Source of the DNA: Bacillota bacterium
GTDB taxonomy: Bacteria; Bacillota; Clostridia; Christensenellales; CAG-138
Length of the DNA: 6,101 nucleotides
NCBI GenBank assembly: GCA_023453725.1
Contig: JAEXTB010000327.1
Span: 1 to 6,101 of the forward strand
Direction: 5' to 3'
In this document: piece by piece, positions 1 through 5,206 of the stretch
Layout of the letters: each line of letters starts with the position of its first letter
How positions within the stretch are numbered: the first letter of the stretch is position 1
Translations under genes and position numbers: made by a program
Notes under the pieces: model-generated
What the model was told of the DNA's origin: nothing
Databases searched by the model: none
Seen by the model: only the letters and a program-made list of their open reading frames with translations

Positions 1-356
1 CTACCACAGTGCCGACGCCGGAACCGACACTGGCACCTACCCCGGATCCCGAACCCACGCCTGACCCAACGCAGGAACCCACTCCGGTACCTAGCCCGGA
101 CGCCTCGGCAGAGCCGACCCCCACAGCCACTCCCGCAACCCAGTCGGGCATTCCCGGTGACGGCGGCGATGACGATGGCGGTGCCATTCCTTTGGGCGGC
201 GGCGCAATCCCCTTAGGCCCGGGCTCCGAAACGGATGGGATTTTCCTCCCTAACACAGGCGCTCAAACCGATTGGAAAGGAATGATGCTTTTGATTGGCG
301 GAGCTGTACTTGCAACGGGCGCAACGATCCTCAGGCGCAAGGAATCCCGAAGGTAA
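1..356 (+). CDS. LPXTG cell-wall-anchored surface protein, C-terminal fragment
   Basis: The reading frame is open from the left edge, so the true start lies outside the window; the in-window GTG at position 9 is not a credible start. The visible 117 residues form a typical wall-spanning and anchoring end. First comes about 45 residues of Pro/Thr/Glu/Asp-rich linker with repeated PTP and EPTP units. A Gly/Asp-rich stretch follows, containing a near-tandem GAIPLG repeat. Then come LPNTG (bases 246-260), a hydrophobic segment of about 18 residues (MMLLIGGAVLATGATIL) and the basic tail RRKESRR ending at TAA. By established knowledge of class A sortase substrates, the enzyme cuts between T and G and joins the protein to peptidoglycan. 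The functional ectodomain is upstream and unknown. Confidence is high for the anchor and nil for the protein's specific role. Confidence 0.93.
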   Translation, partial: TTVPTPEPTLAPTPDPEPTPDPTQEPTPVPSPDASAEPTPTATPATQSGIPGDGGDDDGGAIPLGGGAIPLGPGSETDGIFLPNTGAQTDWKGMMLLIGGAVLATGATILRRKESRR

Positions 357-410
357 CGAGGATATCAATATATAGAGAAGGGATGAATTCCAATGCAGAA
401 CGATGAATCT

Positions 411-442
411 TGAAGGCCCGCGCCGAGTGGTGCGGGCCTTCA
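411..442 (+). terminator. GC-rich hairpin, probable terminator between convergent genes
   Basis: The arms TGAAGGCCCGC (411-421) and GCGGGCCTTCA (432-442) are perfectly complementary over 11 bp. A G-T wobble and two more G-C pairs can extend the stem, leaving a GAGT tetraloop. It lies 54 bp after the surface-protein stop and 85 bp beyond the end of the convergent glycosylase gene, so it could stop transcription from both sides. Neither strand has a proper T-run after the stem; the plus strand continues CATATATCAATT. A rho-independent mechanism is therefore likely but not textbook. Confidence 0.65.
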
Positions 443-526
443 TATATCAATTACAAATATGGTCTGAACAAGGTCTGTCATACGGGTTTAGAAGCGCCTC
501 TAAGCGGGGCAGGGCGCATGTCGTAC

Positions 527-1423
527 TCAAGACGATATCGATTCCGACATATCGCAAATCGGCTGATCTGTTTCGCACAGCAAGGGGAAAAGGCCCATGC
601 GCGCGCCGTGAAACAAAACCTGCTGCACAATGCCCGCATCCTCGCCAAAGAGCGCATACCCTTTTGCCTTGATGGCGGCATTGGAACCCGCAGCGCCGTA
701 TAGCACGCGCATAATGCGCTTTACCCAGACATCCACGGGAAACGCCCGGGTATATCCGCAGGAGAAAAGCAGCACGCAGTCCGCAACCTTTTCCCCAACA
801 CCCGGAAGCGTAATGAGCGCTTTGAGCGCTTCTTCATAGCCCATGCGGGGCAAAGCGGCAAGCTCAAATCCGCCTTTTATCCGCTGCGCTGTTTGGTAAA
901 GAAATGCCGCCCGGTATCCAAGCCCAAGCTCTTTTAACAATGCTTCTCCCGCATCGGCAAAAGTTTCGACAGAAGGAAAGGCATATACGGTATATGGCCC
1001 AATCGAACGCGCTTCGCCCAGGCGTTCGCGGATGCGCGTCATAATTGTGGTAATGCGCTTGATGTTGTTGTTGGCCGATATGATAAAGGCGCACAGCGTT
1101 TCCCAAACCGGTTGGTTGAGGATGCGCATGCCGCCGTAGCTGGCATACGCCTGCTGAATATACGCGTCCGCCCAGAATGGGGAGAACGCGGCGGCATAGT
1201 CTCGTTCCAGGTCAAAATAACGCTTCCAATAAGCGGCGTCAACGCCTCCGGTCCAGTACAGAACCCGGGAGTCGGCATGGATATAAGCCGCATTATTTCC
1301 GATGCAGGCGATACAGCCATCCTCCGTTTTTGCCCAAGAAAATGTCTGCCCGGAAAAAAGAGTGGTCTCAATATCTACCACGTCCGGCAGAAGGAGTTGA
1401 TTTGTTTGCTGCATAGTTGTCAT
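527..1423 (-). CDS. ogg: OGG1-type 8-oxoguanine DNA glycosylase / AP lyase
   Basis: This is a base-excision repair enzyme that removes 8-oxoguanine from DNA and cleaves the abasic site. From the chosen ATG (1423) it has 298 residues, normal for bacterial OGG1 proteins. The N-terminal OGG domain shows FSGQTFSW near residues 23-30, like the GQxFRW motif of the family. NNNIKRI near 118-124 matches the conserved NNNIxRI. The helix-hairpin-helix/GPD core is LPGVGEKVADC (206-216), where K212 corresponds to catalytic Lys249 of human OGG1. PVDVW follows, with D231 corresponding to Asp268. The residue matching human His270 is Trp here. QQVLFHGAR near 267-275 is the family's C-terminal helix. The frame stays open upstream to an ATG at 1501 and another at 1573, but those extensions show no family similarity and the 1501 ATG has no ribosome binding site. 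A second ATG lies three codons inside (1414). Divergent from the VanW-family gene. Confidence 0.93.
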   Translation of the reverse strand: MTTMQQTNQLLLPDVVDIETTLFSGQTFSWAKTEDGCIACIGNNAAYIHADSRVLYWTGGVDAAYWKRYFDLERDYAAAFSPFWADAYIQQAYASYGGMRILNQPVWETLCAFIISANNNIKRITTIMTRIRERLGEARSIGPYTVYAFPSVETFADAGEALLKELGLGYRAAFLYQTAQRIKGGFELAALPRMGYEEALKALITLPGVGEKVADCVLLFSCGYTRAFPVDVWVKRIMRVLYGAAGSNAAIKAKGYALFGEDAGIVQQVLFHGARMGLFPLLCETDQPICDMSESISS

Positions 1424-1429
1424 AACAAC

Positions 1430-1438
1430 AGTATAGCA
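1430..1438 (-). promoter_or_regulatory. Extended -10 promoter element for ogg
   Basis: Read on the minus strand, 1438-1430 is TGCTATACT, a perfect TGn extension plus a 5/6 match to TATAAT. No good TTGACA lies 16-18 bp upstream, which is tolerable for extended -10 promoters. Only six bases separate the box from the ATG at 1423, so the expected start of transcription falls at or next to the start codon. Neither that ATG nor the one at 1414 is preceded by a Shine-Dalgarno sequence. Confidence 0.5.
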
Positions 1439-1631
1439 CAGCGCTTGGCGGGTTTGCTGTTTGATAAGGCATGAACGGGGCAGAGAAATTAAGGGGGTCA
1501 TGGATAAAAAGGGATAGAAACGAAGGCTAATTGATTGCGCAGTTTTAAACTTTTTATGAACCGTTGCCCCCACATTGCAGAGTATGCGTGAAAAGCCCAG
1601 AATTCCGGTGCTCCGGAGGCCCCCCCAAAGG

Positions 1632-1659
1632 TTGACAAATGCCCGCGAAGCATCATAAC
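1632..1659 (+). promoter_or_regulatory. Candidate promoter of the VanW-family gene
   Basis: A consensus TTGACA -35 box (1632-1637) is followed after 16 bp by CATAAC (1654-1659), a 4/6 match to TATAAT. This predicts transcription starting near 1666 and a 5' leader of about 140 nt before the ATG at 1805. The perfect -35 with a poor -10 is typical of a regulated promoter. The -10 abuts the inverted repeat at 1659-1685. Inferred only from sequence match. Confidence 0.45.
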
Positions 1660-1685
1660 ATGTACATATAAGTCATATGTACATG
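1659..1685. promoter_or_regulatory. 11-bp perfect inverted repeat, probable operator
   Basis: CATGTACATAT (1659-1669) and ATATGTACATG (1675-1685) are exact reverse complements separated by AAGTC. Each arm contains the self-palindrome ATGTACAT (1660-1667 and 1677-1684), so the site is also two copies of an 8-bp palindrome 17 bp apart. It begins at the last base of the proposed -10 and covers the expected start of transcription, the classic position for a repressor site. If transcription starts near 1666 the left arm would be mostly missing from the RNA, which favours a DNA-binding site over an RNA hairpin. The regulator is unknown. Confidence 0.55.
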
Positions 1686-1692
1686 CCATATT

Positions 1693-1706
1693 CCGCCTTA
1701 TGGCGG
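1693..1706 (+). other. Small hairpin in the 5' leader
   Basis: CCGCC (1693-1697), loop TTAT, GGCGG (1702-1706) form a perfect 5-bp GC stem with a tetraloop. It lies just upstream of the purine-rich AAGGGAGGT (1713-1721). No T-run follows, so it is not a terminator by itself. I do not recognise a known riboswitch in the leader. Confidence 0.35.
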
Positions 1707-1733
1707 CTGGCGAAGGGAGGTACGGCGCCCACC

Positions 1734-1757
1734 ATGCCGGCTGCGTGCGTCTTATGA
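1734..1757 (+). CDS. Possible 7-residue leader peptide
   Basis: ATG at 1734 encodes MPAACVL and ends with TGA at 1755-1757. A strong Shine-Dalgarno match, AAGGGAGGT (1713-1721), ends 12 bases before the ATG, slightly long but usable. Its stop overlaps the ATG of a second mini-ORF in an ATGA arrangement. The frame is far too short to carry coding evidence, so this rests only on the ribosome site and the arrangement. It could be a translation-coupling or attenuation leader, or chance. Confidence 0.25.
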   Translation: MPAACVL

Positions 1758-1795
1758 ACGCGCATGCCGCATTGTGCCGCTTCGAAATCAGGTAA
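1754..1795 (+). CDS. Possible 13-residue leader peptide overlapping the first
   Basis: ATG at 1754 (sharing ATGA with the preceding stop) encodes MNAHAALCRFEIR and ends at TAA 1793-1795. That stop overlaps the first bases of the AAGGAG ribosome binding site of the next gene. A ribosome finishing here would be placed to restart at 1805. It has no ribosome site of its own and would depend on coupling. Low confidence, chance is quite possible. Confidence 0.2.
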   Translation: MNAHAALCRFEIR

Positions 1796-1799
1796 GGAG
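1794..1799 (+). promoter_or_regulatory. Ribosome binding site AAGGAG for the VanW-family gene
   Basis: AAGGAG sits 5 bases before the ATG at 1805. An in-frame TAA at 1793 excludes any earlier start in this frame, so together they fix the start of the gene. Confidence 0.85.
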
Positions 1800-1804
1800 A
1801 AACG

Positions 1805-3334
1805 ATGAAAAAACGACAAAGAAACAAACCCAGCGCCTCTACGCGCGTACTCCGTGTAATTGTCATTCTGCTGGCGGTTGCATGTCTCACGGTAGGCGGC
1901 CTATTGATATATCAGAGGATGGCGGAACCCGCTTCGGCGGAGCCTACGGCACAACTGATTGCGCAAGGCGTCAGCGTGGATGGCGTCTCCCTTGGGGGTA
2001 TGACCCGCGATCAGGCGCGTGAAGCGCTCAAGCAGGCAGAGCAGCAAAAGGCGGCGGAAATTCAGTTTGTACTCAACGCGCCCGGCGCGTCCACAACGAT
2101 TACTTATGCGGATATGAACGTGACATTTGATACGGACGCGGTTTTGGAACAGGCGGCGGCGCTTGGCAATACCGGCACGAGAAAAGAGCAGCAAGCCGAG
2201 CGTGAGGCGCTGCTCGCCTCTCCCAAGGAATTTTCCATCAGCTATACGGTGGACGCTTCGCCCGCGCAGGGAAAAATAAGCGAACTTGCCGAACGTATGA
2301 AGACCGATGCTGTGGATGCAAGCGCTAAGCTCAAGGAGCAGTATGCCATCAAGACGGATATGGCACCGGAGGATTTTCTGGAGTTTACGCCGGAAGTAAA
2401 GGGCCAGGCGCTGGACGAAGCGGCACTGCTGGAGACGCTCAAAACCCGCGCGGAATCGCGCGAATATGGCACGATAGAGCTGCCCATACTGTACACGGAG
2501 CCTGCTGTTACGGTCGATACGCTAAAGGCCACGTTGATGAGCAGGCGCAGTACGGCGGAAACATCCTTTAAAAAATCGCCTTACAACCGCGAGGATCGCG
2601 TCTTTAACGTGAAGCGGGCGGCATCCTTGGTCAACGGCTTTGTATTAAAGCCGGGAGAGACGTTCTCCACCAACGATACGCTCGGCCCGCGCACATATGA
2701 GCTTGGATGGAAAGCGGCCCCTGCCTATGTGCAGGGCACGACGGAGGATCAGGCCGGCGGTGGCGTCTGCCAGGTCAGCACCACGCTCTATGCGGCTGTC
2801 GTCAAGGCGGATCTCGAAATTGTCTACCGCCGTAACCACTCCAGCCCCGTTGGATACATCAGCAGAGGGCTTGACGCTACCATCAACACCGGTACCATTG
2901 ACTTCCAGTTTAAGAACAACACGCAGGCGGATATTTATATTTTTGCGTATACCATCGACTCTGCCGATGGGGAAGTTCCGGAAGGGCTTACGGACAAAAC
3001 CGTGCATGTGGAAATCTATGGCGCGCCTTTGCCGGAGGAGTACGATGAAATCCGCCTGACCAGCGAAAAGGTAGAGACCGTCTCCCCCAAAGGGGAAATG
3101 GAAATTGTGGTGGATACGACCGTCGCCGCGGATTATTATAAGGAAGAGGTGTCCCGCCAGAACGGTTCCATATGGCAGTCCTACAAGCATTATTATAAGG
3201 ATGGCGTGGAAGTAAAGGCGGAACCCTTGGCAAAGTCGACATACCGCGCGTATGCGGGTAAAATCACGGTGGGTGTGGGCTATTATGCGCCGCAGGTTCC
3301 CACAATTACGACTGAACCAGCGGTGCCCCCATAA
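1805..3334 (+). CDS. VanW-family membrane-anchored protein with peptidoglycan-binding-like domain
   Basis: A 509-residue protein. The basic N-terminus is followed by one transmembrane segment (about 15-36), so most of it should lie outside the membrane. From about residue 50, the GVSVDGVSLGGMTRDQAREAL stretch matches the start of the PG_binding_4-type domain commonly found before VanW domains. A second, charged helical part runs to about 235. The VanW domain spans about 264-390: it has NGFVLKPGETFS near 277-288 and the signature GGGVCQVSTTLY at 318-329, followed by RRNHS and GLDATI. The rest (about 398-490) resembles the degenerate G5-like tail of many VanW proteins, ending in a Pro/Thr-rich run. 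VanW was named from vancomycin-resistance clusters, but its reaction is not established. No vanR/S, vanH/A/X genes are visible, so resistance should not be inferred. Probably acts at the cell wall; likely cotranscribed with hflX and the amidase gene. Confidence 0.92.
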   Translation: MKKRQRNKPSASTRVLRVIVILLAVACLTVGGLLIYQRMAEPASAEPTAQLIAQGVSVDGVSLGGMTRDQAREALKQAEQQKAAEIQFVLNAPGASTTITYADMNVTFDTDAVLEQAAALGNTGTRKEQQAEREALLASPKEFSISYTVDASPAQGKISELAERMKTDAVDASAKLKEQYAIKTDMAPEDFLEFTPEVKGQALDEAALLETLKTRAESREYGTIELPILYTEPAVTVDTLKATLMSRRSTAETSFKKSPYNREDRVFNVKRAASLVNGFVLKPGETFSTNDTLGPRTYELGWKAAPAYVQGTTEDQAGGGVCQVSTTLYAAVVKADLEIVYRRNHSSPVGYISRGLDATINTGTIDFQFKNNTQADIYIFAYTIDSADGEVPEGLTDKTVHVEIYGAPLPEEYDEIRLTSEKVETVSPKGEMEIVVDTTVAADYYKEEVSRQNGSIWQSYKHYYKDGVEVKAEPLAKSTYRAYAGKITVGVGYYAPQVPTITTEPAVPP

Positions 3335-3344
3335 ACATTTACAC

Positions 3345-3367
3345 GCTTCATGCTTTAACAATGAAGC
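3345..3367 (+). other. Hairpin 1 after the VanW-family gene
   Basis: GCTTCAT (3345-3351) and ATGAAGC (3361-3367) are perfect 7-bp arms with a 9-base loop containing TTTAA. It starts 10 bp after the VanW-family stop. No T-run follows. It could protect the 3' end of the upstream message, or form one half of a two-stem structure with hairpin 2. Confidence 0.4.
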
Positions 3368-3374
3368 AGCGTAT

Positions 3375-3397
3375 CATGCGGGGAATTCCCCCGCATG
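3375..3397 (+). terminator. Hairpin 2, strong GC stem upstream of hflX (possible attenuator)
   Basis: CATGCGGGG (3375-3383) and CCCCGCATG (3389-3397) pair perfectly over 9 bp around a 5-base loop. The core GGGGAATTCCCC (3380-3391) is also a perfect 12-bp DNA palindrome. The sequence after the stem (TTCGCTATCAG) lacks a T-run, so full termination is doubtful; partial termination, RNA processing or message stabilisation between two genes of one operon are alternatives. The stem ends 42 bp before the hflX ATG. Confidence 0.4.
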
Positions 3398-3439
3398 TTC
3401 GCTATCAGAGAAAATCCCGATAGATGGAAGGAAACTTAC

Positions 3440-5206
3440 ATGCCAAATCAGGTCAATGGAAATACAACAGGCATCCGCAACACCGTGCTTGCCGAAATTG
3501 AACGGCTCTATGAATTCAGCGTGGGGCAGGATACGTTTGCAAGCCCGGAGCTGTTGGAGCATATGAGCATCTGTACCGCAGCCATCAACCGCGAGATATC
3601 GGTGTATATCAAGCGCAACGGCGTTATCGCGGATGTAAGCGTGGGGGACGCAAACACCGTCGCCATGCCGCAGATGCGTGTCGTCCGCAATGAGGACAGG
3701 CTTGCGGGCGTGCGGTGCATCCACACCCACCCCAATGGCAGCGCAATGCTCAGTGAGGTTGATTTGGGCACGCTCAAGTCCATGCGGCTGGACTGCATGG
3801 CGGCATTGGCCGTGCGGGACGGAAAGCCCACCACACTGTATGCCGCCTACTTGGGGGAATGGGGAGACGAAGGCTATGAAGTGCTCCTTTACGGCCCCAT
3901 GCAGCCGCATCGTCTGCCGCAGCGCGCCCTGATACGCGAAATTTATCTGGCGGATGACCGCTTAAAAACTGGCACGCACGAAACCGCCGCGGCCCGGCCT
4001 GAGCGGGCCATACTGGTGGGGCTGGAGCAGGCGGACGCAATGGACACTATGAAAGAACTTGCCGAACTTGCAAAGTCGGCAGGGGCGCAGGTAGTGGGTC
4101 AAAGCGTGCAGAAACGCCGCAGTATTGACAACGCAACCTACATCGGCTCCGGCAAGGTGGAGGAACTCTCTTTGATGGGCAGCGCCATGGAAGCGGACCT
4201 GTTCATATTTGATGATGAACTTTCCGCCGTGCAGCTGCGTAACTTGGAAGAAGGCCTGGGTCGCCCCGTCATCGACCGGACGACATTGATACTGGATATC
4301 TTCGCCGCCCGCGCACAAACGCGGGAAGGGCGGCTGCAGGTGGAGCTTGCGCAATTAAAATATCGCCTGCCGCGCCTGGTTGGGGCGGGCATGGCGCTTT
4401 CCCGTTTGGGCGGCGGCATAGGTACGCGCGGCCCCGGCGAAAAAAAGCTGGAGCTGGACAGGCGCCGCATCCGCAGGCGCGTATTTGAGTTGGAGGAAAC
4501 GCTCAACGAAGTGGTCAAACAGCGCGCGCTTCGGCGTGAGCGGCGGGAAAAGAACCTAATTCCGCTTGTTGCGCTTGTTGGCTATACCAACGCAGGGAAA
4601 TCGACGCTGCTAAACGCGCTTTCCGGAAGCGATGTACTGGCGGAAGACAAGCTGTTTGCAACATTAGACCCAGTCGTACGGCAGGTGGAGCTGCCGCAGG
4701 GAACACAGGTGCTGTTTTCAGATACCGTAGGGTTTATCCACAAGCTGCCGCATGACCTGGTGCAGGCCTTCCGCGCTACGCTTGAGGAAGTCAAGCATGC
4801 GGATTTATTGCTGCATGTGGTGGACTGCGCAAACCCGGAATATGACGCGCAGATGCAGGTGGTGGAGGAAGTGCTGGCCTCTTTGGGCGCGGCGGACACC
4901 CCGCGCATCAACGTATACAACCAGATCGATCGTGAAGGCGCCAATCCCGCCCGCCGCGGGGAATGGGCGCATATCAGCGCCAAAGAGGGAACTGGCGTGG
5001 ACGCACTGCTTGCTGCGGTGGAGAAGACGCTAAGCGCCCAGCAGGTGCGCGTGGAGTTGCTGGTACCCTACCACCGCTATGAAGCGATGTCGCTTATTCG
5101 GAATGTAGGGCGCATCCTCTCCGAGGAACATACGGAACAAGGCACGCTTGTCTGCGCGATGCTGGAGGAACGTGACCTTGCCCGGGTGAAGGAAGCGGTA
5201 GAGTGA
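3440..5206 (+). CDS. hflX: GTPase HflX with JAMM/RadC-like N-terminal extension
   Basis: A 588-residue HflX; the E. coli protein has 426, so about 160 residues are extra at the N-terminus. HflX binds the ribosome and GTP and is known in other bacteria to split stalled or stress-inactivated ribosomes. The extension holds NREIS (E52) and HTHPNGSAMLSEVD (95-108), an exact HxHx7Sx2D JAMM pattern. The HflX domain follows from about 189 (RAILVGL), with IGSGKVEEL, the FDDELS and IDRTTLILDIFAARA motifs, and the GTRGPGEKKLELDRR loop (about 328-342). The G domain has Walker A GYTNAGKS (381-388), DTVGF (428-432), NQID (494-497) where NKxD is usual, and SAK (513-515). Start choice: ATG at 3440 has AAGGA seven bases upstream and begins the expected MPNQVNGNT; an in-frame ATG at 3395 lies inside hairpin 2 and has no good ribosome site. 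The end overlaps the amidase start. Confidence 0.95.
   Translation: MPNQVNGNTTGIRNTVLAEIERLYEFSVGQDTFASPELLEHMSICTAAINREISVYIKRNGVIADVSVGDANTVAMPQMRVVRNEDRLAGVRCIHTHPNGSAMLSEVDLGTLKSMRLDCMAALAVRDGKPTTLYAAYLGEWGDEGYEVLLYGPMQPHRLPQRALIREIYLADDRLKTGTHETAAARPERAILVGLEQADAMDTMKELAELAKSAGAQVVGQSVQKRRSIDNATYIGSGKVEELSLMGSAMEADLFIFDDELSAVQLRNLEEGLGRPVIDRTTLILDIFAARAQTREGRLQVELAQLKYRLPRLVGAGMALSRLGGGIGTRGPGEKKLELDRRRIRRRVFELEETLNEVVKQRALRRERREKNLIPLVALVGYTNAGKSTLLNALSGSDVLAEDKLFATLDPVVRQVELPQGTQVLFSDTVGFIHKLPHDLVQAFRATLEEVKHADLLLHVVDCANPEYDAQMQVVEEVLASLGAADTPRINVYNQIDREGANPARRGEWAHISAKEGTGVDALLAAVEKTLSAQQVRVELLVPYHRYEAMSLIRNVGRILSEEHTEQGTLVCAMLEERDLARVKEAVE
5189..5193 (+). promoter_or_regulatory. Ribosome binding site inside hflX for the amidase gene
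   Basis: AAGGA lies 9 bases before the GTG at 5203, within the last codons of hflX. It supports GTG as the amidase start and allows either independent initiation or re-initiation by ribosomes finishing hflX. Confidence 0.6.

Larger units (their letters stand above)
1424..1804. other. Divergent intergenic regulatory region (381 bp)
   Basis: No convincing gene lies here. The open frame on the minus strand across 1498-1890 overlaps the VanW gene start and has low-complexity, unrecognisable content, so I treat it as chance. The part nearest ogg holds its extended -10 element. Positions 1450-1630 hold no clear gene or RNA; an AT-rich patch (1541-1557) and a 5-bp hairpin (TCCGG/CCGGA, 1604-1617) are the only structures I see. 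Positions 1632-1804 hold the putative promoter, inverted repeat, hairpin and leader peptides of the downstream gene, each listed separately. Confidence 0.7.

Noticed and set aside
493..517. GCGCC/GGCGC hairpin just downstream of ogg
   Set aside because: Only about five base pairs with a long loop and no T-run; the 411-442 hairpin is the better terminator for this gene.
1531..1560. Second promoter candidate TTGATT with TATGAA at 18-bp spacing on the plus strand
   Set aside because: Both boxes match consensus at only four of six positions, and it lies in an AT-rich patch where such matches arise by chance.
1666..1804. Riboswitch (c-di-GMP, c-di-AMP or similar) in the leader of the VanW-family gene
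   Set aside because: I could not find the conserved core motifs of the c-di-GMP-I or ydaO classes, and the only stems are short.
1498..1890. 130-residue open frame on the minus strand between ogg and the VanW-family gene
   Set aside because: It overlaps the start of a well-supported gene on the other strand and crosses the promoter and palindrome. It has no recognisable domain, so it is most likely chance.
1805..3334. Vancomycin-resistance gene cluster suggested by VanW homology
   Set aside because: No vanR/S regulators, ligase, dehydrogenase or D,D-dipeptidase genes are present. VanW domains are widespread in Clostridia outside resistance clusters.
2645..3361. 238-residue open frame on the minus strand inside the VanW-family gene
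   Set aside because: It lies wholly opposite the VanW domain coding region, has low-grade His/Arg-rich content with no domain, and is explained by codon bias of the plus-strand gene.
3395..3439. Upstream ATG adding 15 residues to HflX
   Set aside because: That ATG sits in the arm of hairpin 2 without a ribosome site, while the ATG at 3440 has AAGGA at good spacing and begins the expected N-terminal sequence.
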